Source: an uncultured Bacteroidota bacterium (GTDB lineage Bacteria > Bacteroidota > Bacteroidia > JABEUT01). From it: a DNA stretch of 43,509 nt. The DNA is taken from NCBI GenBank assembly GCA_903863935.1, contig CAIPDV010000045.1:1-43509 (forward strand). Reading direction: 5' to 3'. Both the position numbers and the translations under genes were made by a program. Under the pieces are notes generated by a model. It saw only the letters and a program-made list of their open reading frames with translations. It was not told where the DNA came from and did not search any database. This document shows positions 16,532 to 24,991 of the stretch, one piece after another (within the stretch, counting starts at the first letter, position 1; every line of letters starts with the position of its first letter).

Positions 16532-17293
16532 CAATGTTCTATAATGCTTTTCGATATATTCTATTGCCTGTGCTTGCGTAAGAGCTGCGAAGTCTTTATA
16601 GCGTTCATGAACATCAATTATTTCTTCAACGGCTTTGTCGGTTAGTTCTTTGTTTGTCCAGTTGTTTAAGTCGGCTATCACAGTAGCCAGGCAGCCTTCT
16701 TTGTAGGCTATTTGTCCGAGTACATGAATAAGCGTATTCCGGACTCTGGCCGTTCTATCGTTCTCCAATTCCTTGAGTAAAGGCAAAATGTCTTCGGGGT
16801 ATTTTCTGCCACGCAACTCAATACCATGGCATACTTCACGGCGTATCTCCTTATCAGGATGATGCAGGTATTTCTTGACCCAGCGTAAAACTGGTTCCGG
16901 ATTTTTTTCACTCATCTTCTTAATAGAGCCAATCACAGCGTTTCTAGGTGAGTGGTGCGTATCAAAAATACCCTTGTCGAAGAAATGGGCTACCGGTTCA
17001 AATTCACGCATACCTATTTCTCCGGCGGCATTAATAACGGTCTGCCGTATTTTAAAAGCGGGTTCAGGTAACAAGTCATCCAACAGTTTTATGATTTTAT
17101 TTTGCAGGTTTTTATTTGCGAAATATATCCTGCCTATGGCCAGGTAAGCGGTTTTCCGGATATAGGTATTCTCGTCAGAAAAATACCGGATAACGTTTTT
17201 TCGGGCATCCGTTTTGATAGCCGAAAGAATATCTCTTCCGATTTCTTCAACACGTTTTATACGTTCTTCTTTAGTAAGATCATAAAAGCCCAT
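16520..17293 (-). CDS. HEAT-repeat protein
   Basis: 257 residues, all alpha-helical in appearance, with several HEAT-like repeats: YFSDENTYIRKTAYLAIGRI, PAFKIRQTVINAAGEIG, HPDKEIRREVCHGIELRG and DRTARVRNTLIHVLGQIAYKEG. Such solenoids bind proteins or, in the AlkD group, damaged DNA, but I do not see a clear AlkD catalytic pattern, so function stays open. There is no signal peptide, so it is cytoplasmic. The start at 17293 follows a TACTTTTG box by 7 nt. The last three codons and stop are supplied by an inverted-repeat arm. Confidence 0.8.
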   Translation of the reverse strand: MGFYDLTKEERIKRVEEIGRDILSAIKTDARKNVIRYFSDENTYIRKTAYLAIGRIYFANKNLQNKIIKLLDDLLPEPAFKIRQTVINAAGEIGMREFEPVAHFFDKGIFDTHHSPRNAVIGSIKKMSEKNPEPVLRWVKKYLHHPDKEIRREVCHGIELRGRKYPEDILPLLKELENDRTARVRNTLIHVLGQIAYKEGCLATVIADLNNWTNKELTDKAVEEIIDVHERYKDFAALTQAQAIEYIEKHYRTLERG

Positions 17294-17300
17294 AGCCTGT

Positions 17301-17308
17301 CAAAAGTA
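17301..17308 (-). promoter_or_regulatory. -7 promoter box (TACTTTTG) for the HEAT gene
   Basis: Exact TAnnTTTG on the minus strand, ending seven bases before the ATG at 17293, implying a very short or absent 5' leader. Confidence 0.55.
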
Positions 17309-17363
17309 CAATTAAGAGTTAAGCCTGTCACTTTTGTAAATGAATTGAACCTTGAAATTAATT

Positions 17364-17371
17364 TACATTTG
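17364..17371 (+). promoter_or_regulatory. -7 promoter box (TACATTTG) for the membrane-protein gene at 17401
   Basis: Exact TAnnTTTG match 29 bp upstream of the ATG; divergent from the HEAT-gene promoter about 55 bp away. Confidence 0.6.
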
Positions 17372-17400
17372 TAGAATCAGTTTAATGTGATAAAACAGAA

Positions 17401-19032
17401 ATGAAATTACAATCGGGAGTAGTACGCGGAATAGGGTTCTCCTTTTTACTTACTGTGGTTTTTTATCTGGTTACCCAAAAAGTATATCAGCTTCCTTTTT
17501 CCTATGGCGATGATCATAGGGTGCTGGCAATGCTGCATCCCGACAAGGTTTCCAATTCCTATAAAGAAGCCTTGTATGGCACTACTCCTGACCTGAAAGG
17601 TGCCTGGCTGAATGATATGCATGTAGGGCGTTTCAAGCCGCTTGGCTGGGCGTATGAAGATCTCCTGGGAATGATGTTCGGAGATAATGCCCATCTTTTC
17701 CGTTTATCAAAACTTGTCATCTTTTTTCTTTCCGTATTTTTTCTTTTCGGGATATGCATTGCACTTGGGGTCGATTGGTTTTCCGGTATGCTGGTATTGA
17801 TCTTCTATGCGTTTGGCCGCAATAATGAATGTTGGTGGACACTCATACCACCGCCCCAGGACTTGGGTGAAATGTTTATGTTAGGTGGAATGTACATCTG
17901 GCTACTATATCGAAAGAAAGGTGTAACAGGGTATTACTTACTGCCAGCTTTATTTTTTCTACTTGCTGGCTTAACTAAGGAGAGTTTTAATTTCTGTATC
18001 CCCTTGCTGCTCCTGACCGAATACCTTTTCTTTAACCCTGCTAAGAGAGTGTTTACAAAGGAGTATTTGTTTTCACTTCTATCAAGTGCAGCTGTGTTTT
18101 TGTGTTTGGTGGCAACCATTTTGCATGTGAAAAAAGTGTATGCTTATCCTTATCCTGTTTCAACAATCTCAATCATTGGCTACAATGCAATTCAGTTTAT
18201 TGGAGCTTCTGCCTTTATGCTTGCACCGATTATCCTTTTAATAATTGGAAGAAAAGTGATTGAAAGAAGAACCCTGAATAAAGTCGTTTTCATTTTCGCC
18301 ATCTGGACAATTGAACAACTTGTACTTCTTAAAGGTATCAAGCTCGATGATCAGCACCATTACCTAATACCATGGCTTATTTATCCGCTTATTCTCACAG
18401 CACTAGCGTTGAGTGAAATCCGGAAGGTTTCGGCTAAATGGTTTTCAGGTTTAGTAGTTGTATATGGGTTAGCTGCCCTTATTTTTATGCGGAATACGTA
18501 TTCAACCAGCCAATCGTATAGTGCCTGTTTGCAGGGATATTACAACATGATTGATGCCATTAAAAATGACCCCAATGTTCCGAAAGTTGTTTACCTGAGC
18601 GAAGATCCACTGGAAAAAGACTGGCTCGAAGGAACCCGTGTAATAATGGATAATGCAGGAATTAAGAAAGAACTTTATTTCGCAACAACAGTTGCTTCAA
18701 TCCCAGACTGGGAGAAAGATTATGCAGCGCATACCAGGCAAAACGCATATAAGCATATGTCGCTCGACAGCGTTTTCAACCCGGATGGTAAATGGATAGT
18801 TTTGGTAGAGGATCCGGCAAAAAATGGATTTATGAATGACAACCTTTCTTTTTACAAACGGAAAGATTCGAGTTTTGTGAAAATTAATGGAAGGGAAAAA
18901 TACATCAGCGGAAGCTATTTCTACTTCTCGGTTTCGTACCCTGGAAGATCTATTGGCGATTTATTAAAAGGCAACTTTAATGCCGAAAATAACAAAGGGT
19001 TTTATGCGGTAAAAATGAATAGCTTGAAATAA
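17401..19032 (+). CDS. Polytopic membrane protein, possible GT-C-like, function unknown
   Basis: 543 residues. The first roughly 370 contain many hydrophobic helices (GIGFSFLLTVVFYLVT; VIFFLSVFFLFGICIALGV; LPALFFLLAGL; LLSSAAVFLCLVATIL; IGASAFMLAPIILLIIG; IYPLILTALAL), and the last roughly 160 form a soluble domain (VPKVVYLSEDPLEKDWLEG). The overall plan of multiple helices with a polar first loop containing an Asp pair and a C-terminal extracytoplasmic domain recalls GT-C glycosyltransferases and related uncharacterised Bacteroidota proteins, but I see no firm family motif. It is monocistronic as far as visible. Confidence 0.7.
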   Translation: MKLQSGVVRGIGFSFLLTVVFYLVTQKVYQLPFSYGDDHRVLAMLHPDKVSNSYKEALYGTTPDLKGAWLNDMHVGRFKPLGWAYEDLLGMMFGDNAHLFRLSKLVIFFLSVFFLFGICIALGVDWFSGMLVLIFYAFGRNNECWWTLIPPPQDLGEMFMLGGMYIWLLYRKKGVTGYYLLPALFFLLAGLTKESFNFCIPLLLLTEYLFFNPAKRVFTKEYLFSLLSSAAVFLCLVATILHVKKVYAYPYPVSTISIIGYNAIQFIGASAFMLAPIILLIIGRKVIERRTLNKVVFIFAIWTIEQLVLLKGIKLDDQHHYLIPWLIYPLILTALALSEIRKVSAKWFSGLVVVYGLAALIFMRNTYSTSQSYSACLQGYYNMIDAIKNDPNVPKVVYLSEDPLEKDWLEGTRVIMDNAGIKKELYFATTVASIPDWEKDYAAHTRQNAYKHMSLDSVFNPDGKWIVLVEDPAKNGFMNDNLSFYKRKDSSFVKINGREKYISGSYFYFSVSYPGRSIGDLLKGNFNAENNKGFYAVKMNSLK

Positions 19033-19061
19033 AAGAATCAAAGCGATGGTTGGAATGCTTC

Positions 19062-19382
19062 TTAAAATTTCCCGAAATAATTACTTATATCAAAATAGAC
19101 TTTCATCGGGGTTCCCGTTGAAGTTTTAATATTTAAAATATCATAGGGCCGTTTATCGTGATAAACCAATGCTTGGCCACTTGACGTATATCCTGGGTAG
19201 TGGTCGGAGAGCCACTTATATTCTGCATCAACACCTGTTGTTTCCGTCTTCTCTGTAATAACAATTGCTTTGTCAAATGATGAACCATCTCTATTCGTGT
19301 TATCTTGTTTTAGTTTTCCGCCGGAAGCACATGAAGCTAAGAAAATTGTGAAAACCAAGGCAAGGGAAAGTAGTTTTTTCAT
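19062..19382 (-). CDS. Small lipoprotein of unknown function
   Basis: 106 residues from the ATG at 19382, chosen because the signal MKKLLSLALVFTIFLASCASGG starts there with a good lipobox (LASC) and a TATATTTG box lies 18 bp upstream; an upstream frame extension to 19424 would run through that box. The mature part includes FDKAIVITEKTETTGVDAEYKWLSDHYPGY and a duplicated-looking YDILNIKTSTGTPMKVYFDI end, without a motif I recognise. It converges with the membrane-protein gene. Confidence 0.7.
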   Translation of the reverse strand: MKKLLSLALVFTIFLASCASGGKLKQDNTNRDGSSFDKAIVITEKTETTGVDAEYKWLSDHYPGYTSSGQALVYHDKRPYDILNIKTSTGTPMKVYFDISNYFGKF

Positions 19383-19400
19383 TCGATGATTTTTGATAAT

Positions 19401-19408
19401 CAAATATA
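19401..19408 (-). promoter_or_regulatory. -7 promoter box (TATATTTG) for the small lipoprotein
   Basis: Exact TAnnTTTG match on the minus strand, 18 bases upstream of the ATG at 19382. Confidence 0.55.
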
Positions 19409-19469
19409 TGAAAAAATATTTCACACAAAAACGGAAAGAACTAAACGGTCATTTCCCTTCAGGCTAAAT

Positions 19470-20207
19470 TTACTTAGCCCTAACTCTTCTCATCTTAATT
19501 ATTCCCAGTTTACTGAGAATAACCATTACCGGAAAAGTAGGATCGAATTCAAACCAGCGTTGGGCAAAGTTTGGACGGTTTGGGCTTTTGTGGTGGTTAT
19601 TCTGGAACAATTCTCCCATCAGGAAAAAATCGAGTGGTAAGGTGTTTTTGGAATGGTCTTTGTTATCATAATTGGCATATCCATATTTGTGTCCGCACCA
19701 GTTTACAATAGCTCCTTGCACCGGACCCATCAACCATTGGATAGGCAAAAGCAGGTAAAGAAATGGATTGGTTGCAAAAGCTATGTAAAACGCAAGGTAG
19801 GCGGTCCCGAATATGATTCGGGTTATCCAGTTGTCTCCAATTCTGTCAATCAGCGGCCATTCGGGGTAATTGCCTCGGAAAGCTTCTTCCGGCTCAATAT
19901 GATGTTTAACATAGGCTACATACATATTCTTGGTTTGAATCATCATAGACCATACGTCCTTGAAAAAGTGAGGAGAGTGAGGGTCTTTTTGTGTATCGCT
20001 ATAGGTATGATGCATACGGTGCATAATGGCATAGGCACGCGGGTTTAAAAAAGAAGACCCTTGAGTAAGGAAGGTTAGCATATAAAAGAATCGTTCCCAA
20101 CCTTTACTCATGCTAAACATCTTGTGGGATGCATAGCGGTGCAGGAAAAAGGTCTGGCAGAAAAGAGACAGAAACCAATGACACAAGAAGAATATGATAA
20201 TTACCAT
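19470..20207 (-). CDS. Membrane fatty acid (acyl-CoA type) desaturase
   Basis: 245 residues of the integral-membrane di-iron desaturase family, which inserts a cis double bond in acyl chains to tune membrane fluidity. The three histidine boxes are visible: HRYASH (His23 and His28), HRMHH (His63, 66, 67) and QNNHH near residue 215, where the family norm is HNxHH, so the first His is replaced by Gln. GHKYGYANY lies just before the third box. Hydrophobic helices flank the boxes ([28 protein letters not shown]). It is shorter than eukaryotic SCD proteins but normal for bacteria. The ATG at 20207 is the first in frame; a GTG further upstream is possible. Confidence 0.88.
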   Translation of the reverse strand: MVIIIFFLCHWFLSLFCQTFFLHRYASHKMFSMSKGWERFFYMLTFLTQGSSFLNPRAYAIMHRMHHTYSDTQKDPHSPHFFKDVWSMMIQTKNMYVAYVKHHIEPEEAFRGNYPEWPLIDRIGDNWITRIIFGTAYLAFYIAFATNPFLYLLLPIQWLMGPVQGAIVNWCGHKYGYANYDNKDHSKNTLPLDFFLMGELFQNNHHKSPNRPNFAQRWFEFDPTFPVMVILSKLGIIKMRRVRAK

Positions 20208-20338
20208 TCGTGGGTTAAAATTTAAGGAATGTACGAATATAATGCTTTTAAGGTTTGCACCAGACTAATCACATCCGCTCAGGGTAAGGACGTATCATCC
20301 TACCGGGTACTTTAAATGGCATGGTTACAAATGCAAAA

Positions 20339-20363
20339 CGGCATTGATATAATATCAATGCCG
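20339..20363 (-). terminator. Stem-loop terminator for the minus-strand gene at 20417
   Basis: A perfect 11-bp stem (CGGCATTGATA/TATCAATGCCG) with a 3-nt loop, followed on the minus strand by TTTTGC. It sits 54 bp after the stop of the small membrane-protein gene. The U-run is short, so termination strength is uncertain. Confidence 0.55.
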
Positions 20364-20416
20364 CTTGTGCAAGGCGTATAAATCCGAAATGAATAATCAA
20401 TATTCGTATTTGATAC

Positions 20417-20770
20417 TTAGGCTGAAGCTTTTTTCTTCATCATTCCCATGATGGAACCAACTAAAGAAACAATTCCGCCCAACAATAATACCCAAATGCC
20501 AATTCCTGCTTTTCCGCCTTCGGCTGAAGCATCCCCTGAATACTTAATTGCAAGGGCAGCAACCATAAGGCCAATAAGCAAACTTAGGATATTTAGCCAG
20601 CGTTTGTTAACTAAGCCAACAATGGCAACAATTACGCCAACTACTACATAGAACTAGGCAACACCGCCAAGGGTCATTCCGTTTAAACTGACATCTCCTA
20701 ATGAGAAAAAGGGAAGAAATACACTGATTGCTGTGAGGAGACCTCCTCCAATGGTAAGATAACGATTCAT
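20417..20770 (-). pseudogene. Small three-helix membrane protein gene interrupted by an in-frame TAG
   Basis: Read on the minus strand from the ATG at 20770, the frame gives MNRYLTIGGGLLTAISVFLP, continues to GMTLGGVA, meets TAG at 20654-20656 (codon 39), and continues in the same frame FYVVVGVIVAIVGLVNKRW through two more hydrophobic segments to GMMKKKASA and TAA at 20417-20419. The product would be 117 residues with three or four membrane helices. One base change (for example AAG to TAG) accounts for the break. The rest of the gene is well preserved, so the change is either recent or a sequence error. Confidence 0.75.
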
Positions 20771-20862
20771 GGGTTTTGTTTTTTTAAATTGTTTATGATT
20801 TTAACTAAGGATGCCTGAACAAAAGAAGTGCCAATATAATAATTTTAATCTTCCAAAAATAA

Positions 20863-21870
20863 TTACTGTTTTGGCACATATATGTGGAAGAGGTCATTTG
20901 CGTCATCTGTAACGCCAGCAAAACCGGAGGTGGGAGAAAAAACCTCAGCACCGAATACCTTATCAAATTGATTGGAAACCACGCCTTGCTCTGTCCATGT
21001 TGCTCCTCCATCTGTTGTCACCATAATAGTTGTGCGATTCATTTGATACGTTGCCACTCCGCAATTTCCATGGAAAGTAAAATTATTTACCTGGTAAAGG
21101 TTAAAACATTTTTTAGTTGTCCAGGTAGTGCCTCCGTCATTCGTATAAAGACAATCTATATCTTTATCCTCATCACTCGCTTTCGAACAGGCTATCCATC
21201 CGGTGGTTGCATTAATGAATCCTATACTGTAGTAATTCCTTCTTGGTCCGCTGAAATAATCTTTCGTATTTCGGGTCCAGGTGGTTCCTCCATCAGAAGT
21301 TGTAAACATCATTTCGCCGCCTCCGACAAGTATGCCATGTTTACTATCCGTGAAAGATAAACCCGTAAAATCTTCTGTAGATTGTTCATTCGGTTTTTTA
21401 GGGCCCATATCTTTCCAGGTAGTTCCGCCATCGGAGCTTCTGTAAACGCCACCGTCACTTAACATATAGCCATGCATCTGGTCGGTAAAAAATATCTTGG
21501 TAAACTTAGCACTTTGAAACATCGAATAATTTGCTTTCCAGGTTTTGCCTCCATCATGGGTAACTATATATAGATTGCTTTCCCCGGCTGCAAAACCGTC
21601 TTTATCATTTTTAAAATAGATAGCCAGTATCCTGCCTTCTCCGTCAAACTGGTTCTCCCATGTTTTGCCTCCATCCGAAGTATGAAGGATATTATGTGCT
21701 CCGGCAACCCATCCATTATTGGCATCTTTAAAAAACATACAATACATGTTCATCATGTCTCTCCCGGAATAAAGCTCCTGCCACGAAACAGACGGTTTAG
21801 CATCTTGTGCCTTAACGGTTGATGCGAATGCAATTAATATAAGTGCAAGTAAAGTAATTAGTTTTTTCAT
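20863..21870 (-). CDS. Exported BNR/Ycf48-like beta-propeller protein
   Basis: 335 residues: signal peptide (MKKLITLLALILIAFASTVKAQ) then about seven blades bearing the BNR/Asp-box pattern S-x-DGG-x-TW, for example HTSDGGKTWE, VTHDGGKTWK, RSSDGGTTWK, TTSDGGTTWT, YTNDGGTTWT and VTTDGGATWT. This is the fold of Ycf48 and sortilin-type propellers; in bacteria it is usually a secreted or periplasmic binding or assembly scaffold. No sialidase catalytic residues are evident. No T9SS sorting domain is seen at the C-terminus (FHIYVPKQ). It lies next to the kinase gene in the same orientation, with its own promoter, and carries the shared 24-bp motif upstream. Confidence 0.8.
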   Translation of the reverse strand: MKKLITLLALILIAFASTVKAQDAKPSVSWQELYSGRDMMNMYCMFFKDANNGWVAGAHNILHTSDGGKTWENQFDGEGRILAIYFKNDKDGFAAGESNLYIVTHDGGKTWKANYSMFQSAKFTKIFFTDQMHGYMLSDGGVYRSSDGGTTWKDMGPKKPNEQSTEDFTGLSFTDSKHGILVGGGEMMFTTSDGGTTWTRNTKDYFSGPRRNYYSIGFINATTGWIACSKASDEDKDIDCLYTNDGGTTWTTKKCFNLYQVNNFTFHGNCGVATYQMNRTTIMVTTDGGATWTEQGVVSNQFDKVFGAEVFSPTSGFAGVTDDANDLFHIYVPKQ

Positions 21871-21910
21871 GGAGCTGATTTAAGAAAAGGGGTTATTTTA
21901 AACTTGCGAA

Positions 21911-21918
21911 CAAAACTA
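21911..21918 (-). promoter_or_regulatory. -7 promoter box (TAGTTTTG) for the BNR gene
   Basis: Exact TAnnTTTG on the minus strand, 40 bases upstream of the ATG at 21870. Confidence 0.55.
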
Positions 21919-21941
21919 ATTTGATTTGTATGGCGGACTGG

Positions 21942-21965
21942 TACCGTTTACCAATATTTTTTCAC
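21942..21965. promoter_or_regulatory. Candidate regulator-binding motif, copy 2
   Basis: A 24-bp stretch beginning TACCGTTTACC that matches 21 of 24 bases with 24077-24100. It starts 24 bp upstream of the BNR gene's -7 box, a position suited to an activator. ACCGTT resembles the LytTR-type half-site. Orientation relative to the regulated gene is opposite to that of copy 1. Confidence 0.4.
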
Positions 21966-23852
21966 TTATTCGGGGAATTTGATCACAACGGTCGTTCCCA
22001 AAGCATGTCCGGCTTCCGATTTGTCAATGATATCAATATTTGAATCGGTGCTATTCTTCTTGCTGATCAATGAAAGCCGCTGTCTGGTCAATTCAATTCC
22101 CATGGATTTATATGGAAAGTTGCCCGTTTGTTTTAGTTGCATAGACCGGTCCCTGCCAATTCCGTTATCTTGAACTTCGCAATACAATCTTTTTTCCTTG
22201 CAATAAAATGAAATGGACAATAGTCCGCCTTTGCCATTCAGGTTGCACAGTCCATGCAGAATGGCATTTTCAACAAAAGGTTGAATGATCATAGGGGGTA
22301 TTTCAACATAATCCATATCCACATCACTAGCGCAGGTAATCCTGAATTCGAACTTATTGTCGAATCGCATTCTTTCGAGTGAAATATAATTCTCCAGGTA
22401 CTCTTTCTCGGCACGAAGTGTGATATAATCTTTAGATGAATTGTTCAGTGTCTGCCTCATAAGGGAAGCAAAATCGGAAAGGTACTTCTCCGCATTTATC
22501 ACATCATTCTGCATTATAAAATGCTTTATAGAATTGAGGCAGTTGAAAATAAAGTGCGGGTTCATCTGCGCCCTGAATTGCTTTTGCTCCAGTTCCAGTC
22601 GCAGTTTGGAGGTTTTTATTTTATTCTGACGGAACAGCAAAAGCCCGATTATTACCAACAAAATTGCAGTTATGGAAATACCTAAAATGAATATGTTTTG
22701 GTGATTTAGCTGGAGCTTTTGGTAATCATTTTCACTTTGCAAGCTTGAATTTTTCTCTTCCGTTTCCTTTAAATTAAACCGGGATGTCATTTCGGAAATT
22801 GCCGTTATTTTTTCATCGTTCAAAACCGAGTCGTTATTTTGATAAGCCATTTGCAGGTACATAAAAGCATCTTTGAAGTCGCCTTTTGCAGAATCTATCC
22901 CGGCCAATGCATTGCAAGCATCACGCAATGCCGGCCTGTAATTAATTTGTGACGCTTTGTCCACAGTAAGTAGCAGATATTTTTCTGCCAGGTCATGTTT
23001 CCCGTCTAATTCATATGTTCCGCCAAGATTACCTAATGATGTTATGACACGTTGCATGTCCGACATCTGTTCTGCCATATGCAAGGCTTTGAAGAAAAAA
23101 TAATATGCAGAGTCCTTCTTTCCCAGATACCAATAACAACTGCCAATTGTATTGTATTCTATTGAAACGGTATCATGAATTTTATTGTAAATGGATGTTG
23201 ATATTCGGAGGTAATATAAGCCCGTGTCATATTTTTTCTGGTTAATAAAATTGGCTGCTATATTATTATAGTCGGCCCCCATGGCTTGTTGCCTGTGTAA
23301 CAATTTATTAAACAAGAGTGCATTAAAAAAATATTTGTTGGCATCGGAATAGTGTGCCATCACGGCCAGGCAGTTTCCAATGTTGTTATACGAATCGGCA
23401 ATACCATTTGAATCGTGCAGGGTTTTCCGTATTTCAAGCGACTTGGTAAAACAGTCAAACTCTTTTTCATATATGCCAAGGCTGCTGTATAACACTCCCA
23501 TGTTGCTATAGGTGGTTGCCCGCAACCCTTCAAATCCGAAACGGCTGCTTGTATCGAGAGCTCTTGCATAATAACTCATTGAAACTGCTGTGTTGCCCAT
23601 TCTCATATTCAATACACCCAGCAGTTCCATAGCCTTTACAATTCCCTTTCTAAAGTGCAATTTCATAGACATATTGAGGGCTATCATACCTGTCTTCAAC
23701 GAATATTGAATATTTGTTGTTGAACTGTCCTGAGCCTGAATGATCAATTTTTTTGCCAGTGCAGTATCGCCAGGGGTAACTGACTGACAAACGCCTTTCC
23801 CGCCAACAGCAAAGAATATAAGAATGGTTAGCAGGTGTTTAATCAGTTTCAT
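21966..23852 (-). CDS. TPR-containing sensor histidine kinase (LytS/His_kinase family)
   Basis: About 628 residues from the ATG at 23852 (MKLIKHLLTILIFFAVGGKGVCQ, a signal peptide); a start at 23912 would put 20 residues before it. Seven or so TPR-like repeats fill residues 60-350 (for example YSNMGVLYSSLGIYEKEFDC). One membrane helix (IFILGISITAILLVIIGLLLF, about 385-405) is followed by a His_kinase domain with MNPHFIFNCLNSIKHF (phospho-accepting His in PHF near 430), an N-box PFVENAILHGL and a G-box NGIGRD. This architecture, periplasmic TPR sensor plus LytS-type kinase, is common in Bacteroidota. It is divergent from the LytTR response regulator, its likely partner. Confidence 0.92.
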   Translation of the reverse strand: MKLIKHLLTILIFFAVGGKGVCQSVTPGDTALAKKLIIQAQDSSTTNIQYSLKTGMIALNMSMKLHFRKGIVKAMELLGVLNMRMGNTAVSMSYYARALDTSSRFGFEGLRATTYSNMGVLYSSLGIYEKEFDCFTKSLEIRKTLHDSNGIADSYNNIGNCLAVMAHYSDANKYFFNALLFNKLLHRQQAMGADYNNIAANFINQKKYDTGLYYLRISTSIYNKIHDTVSIEYNTIGSCYWYLGKKDSAYYFFFKALHMAEQMSDMQRVITSLGNLGGTYELDGKHDLAEKYLLLTVDKASQINYRPALRDACNALAGIDSAKGDFKDAFMYLQMAYQNNDSVLNDEKITAISEMTSRFNLKETEEKNSSLQSENDYQKLQLNHQNIFILGISITAILLVIIGLLLFRQNKIKTSKLRLELEQKQFRAQMNPHFIFNCLNSIKHFIMQNDVINAEKYLSDFASLMRQTLNNSSKDYITLRAEKEYLENYISLERMRFDNKFEFRITCASDVDMDYVEIPPMIIQPFVENAILHGLCNLNGKGGLLSISFYCKEKRLYCEVQDNGIGRDRSMQLKQTGNFPYKSMGIELTRQRLSLISKKNSTDSNIDIIDKSEAGHALGTTVVIKFPE

Positions 23853-24171
23853 TTTTTGTGATAATCTCGAATATAAGCTTGTAAAAATACCGATATTATG
23901 AAAGTAAATCAAATCAGGAAATTTGAAAGGGGAGCTATTACCTCCCCTTTCGCCAACCTAAATCATAAGCCGTTAGCAAATAATCATTTTCTGACAAAAC
24001 CGAAATCCATATTGAATAAAATGATTCGAACAATTTATGACAAGGCAAATCTAAAGAGTGGCTGACAAGCGTTCCATACCGTTAACTAATATTTTTGCAC
24101 GTATAGCATTTTTAATAATTCCCGTAATAGAAATGCAAGTATTTTAGCCCCTATAAAAATAGGATAGGGCA
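23853..24171. other. Divergent kinase/regulator control region
   Basis: 319 bp between the kinase and regulator genes with no open gene. It contains the shared 24-bp motif and a -7 box for the regulator. A short palindrome-like GGGGAGCTATTACCTCCCC lies at 23931-23948. A kinase promoter could not be placed with confidence. Confidence 0.5.
24077..24100 (+). promoter_or_regulatory. Candidate regulator-binding motif, copy 1, overlapping the regulator promoter
   Basis: TACCGTTAACTAATATTTTT with its next four bases matches copy 2 (21942-21965) at 21 of 24 positions. It overlaps a TATTTTTG box at 24090-24097, so a protein bound here would tend to repress or modulate the regulator promoter. ACCGTTAAC is close to the LytTR half-site consensus. 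Confidence 0.4.
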
Positions 24172-24927
24172 ATGGGAAAAGTAAGATCAATAGTAGTGGA
24201 TGATGAAAGGAATTGCAGGACTATTCTTACAACTATTTTAAAAGAAATAGGCCAGGAAATAGAAGTGATAGGTGAAGCCCAAAGTGTTGATGAGGCCTAC
24301 CGCCTGATAAATGAATTGCATCCTCAATTGGTTTTTCTCGATATACAAATGCCGGGAGGTAACGGGTTTACCTTGCTAAAGATGTGGAATGAAATACCTT
24401 TTGAGGTAATATTTGTAACAGCTTTCGACCAATATGCTTTAAATGCAATTAAATGCAGCGCGCTCGATTATTTGTTGAAACCGGTAGCCAAGGAAGATCT
24501 GCGCTATGCCGTTAACAAAGCGATGAAAAATATTCAAGTGAGGCTGAACATGCAACAGCAAATAGTTGCCTTACTTGACAACCTCGATCCTAAAATTCCT
24601 GAAAAAAGAATTGCCCTTCATGTAAACGACAAGGTTAAACTTATTAACGTAACCCTGATAACATACATTGAAGCAGACGATAGCTATTGCAGAATACGAT
24701 TAGTAACCAACGAAAATTATACCATTGCAAAGTTGTTGAAAGATTTTGAGGAAATGTTCTCCAACAGTTGCGATTTTGTAAGGATTCACAAAAGTTGCAT
24801 GATCAACGTGAAGCATATCCGTGAATATACAAAAGGTGAGCCATGTGTAATAGAAATGCAGGATGGGAGACAATTTGAAGTTTCGCGCCGCAAAAAACAA
24901 GAAGTACTGGAAAAACTTAGGGGTTGA
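24172..24927 (+). CDS. LytTR-type response regulator
   Basis: 251 residues. The receiver domain (about 1-125) has the acidic pair Asp10/Asp11, phospho-acceptor Asp57 in VFLDIQMPGG, VTAFDQYALNAI and Lys in DYLLKPV. The LytTR DNA-binding domain (about 145-248) has the expected YIEADDSYCRIRLV, FVRIHKSCMINVKHI and EVSRRKKQEVLEKL. It binds pairs of short direct repeats in known members. It is paired with the divergent TPR kinase and has its own promoter box. The probable targets are itself and the BNR gene, by the shared motif; that is inference. Confidence 0.95.
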   Translation: MGKVRSIVVDDERNCRTILTTILKEIGQEIEVIGEAQSVDEAYRLINELHPQLVFLDIQMPGGNGFTLLKMWNEIPFEVIFVTAFDQYALNAIKCSALDYLLKPVAKEDLRYAVNKAMKNIQVRLNMQQQIVALLDNLDPKIPEKRIALHVNDKVKLINVTLITYIEADDSYCRIRLVTNENYTIAKLLKDFEEMFSNSCDFVRIHKSCMINVKHIREYTKGEPCVIEMQDGRQFEVSRRKKQEVLEKLRG

Positions 24928-24965
24928 TGTGTATAAAACTAATTTTTTCTGAAACAGAATTTTCT

Positions 24966-24973
24966 TAATTTTG
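24966..24973 (+). promoter_or_regulatory. -7 promoter box (TAATTTTG) for the FG-GAP protein gene
   Basis: Exact TAnnTTTG match 18 bp upstream of the TTG start at 24992. Confidence 0.5.
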
Positions 24974-24991
24974 AGAATTAAATAAACACGC

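Noticed and set aside
19383-19424. Upstream extension of the small lipoprotein gene
   Set aside because: It runs across the TATATTTG box and puts 14 residues before a good lipoprotein signal.
20448-20651. Plus-strand frame of 67 codons
   Set aside because: Antisense to the small membrane-protein gene, whose minus-strand reading has clear helices.
20884-21360. Plus-strand frame of 158 codons with many Cys
   Set aside because: Antisense to the BNR gene; the Cys-rich look comes from reversed Asp-box codons.
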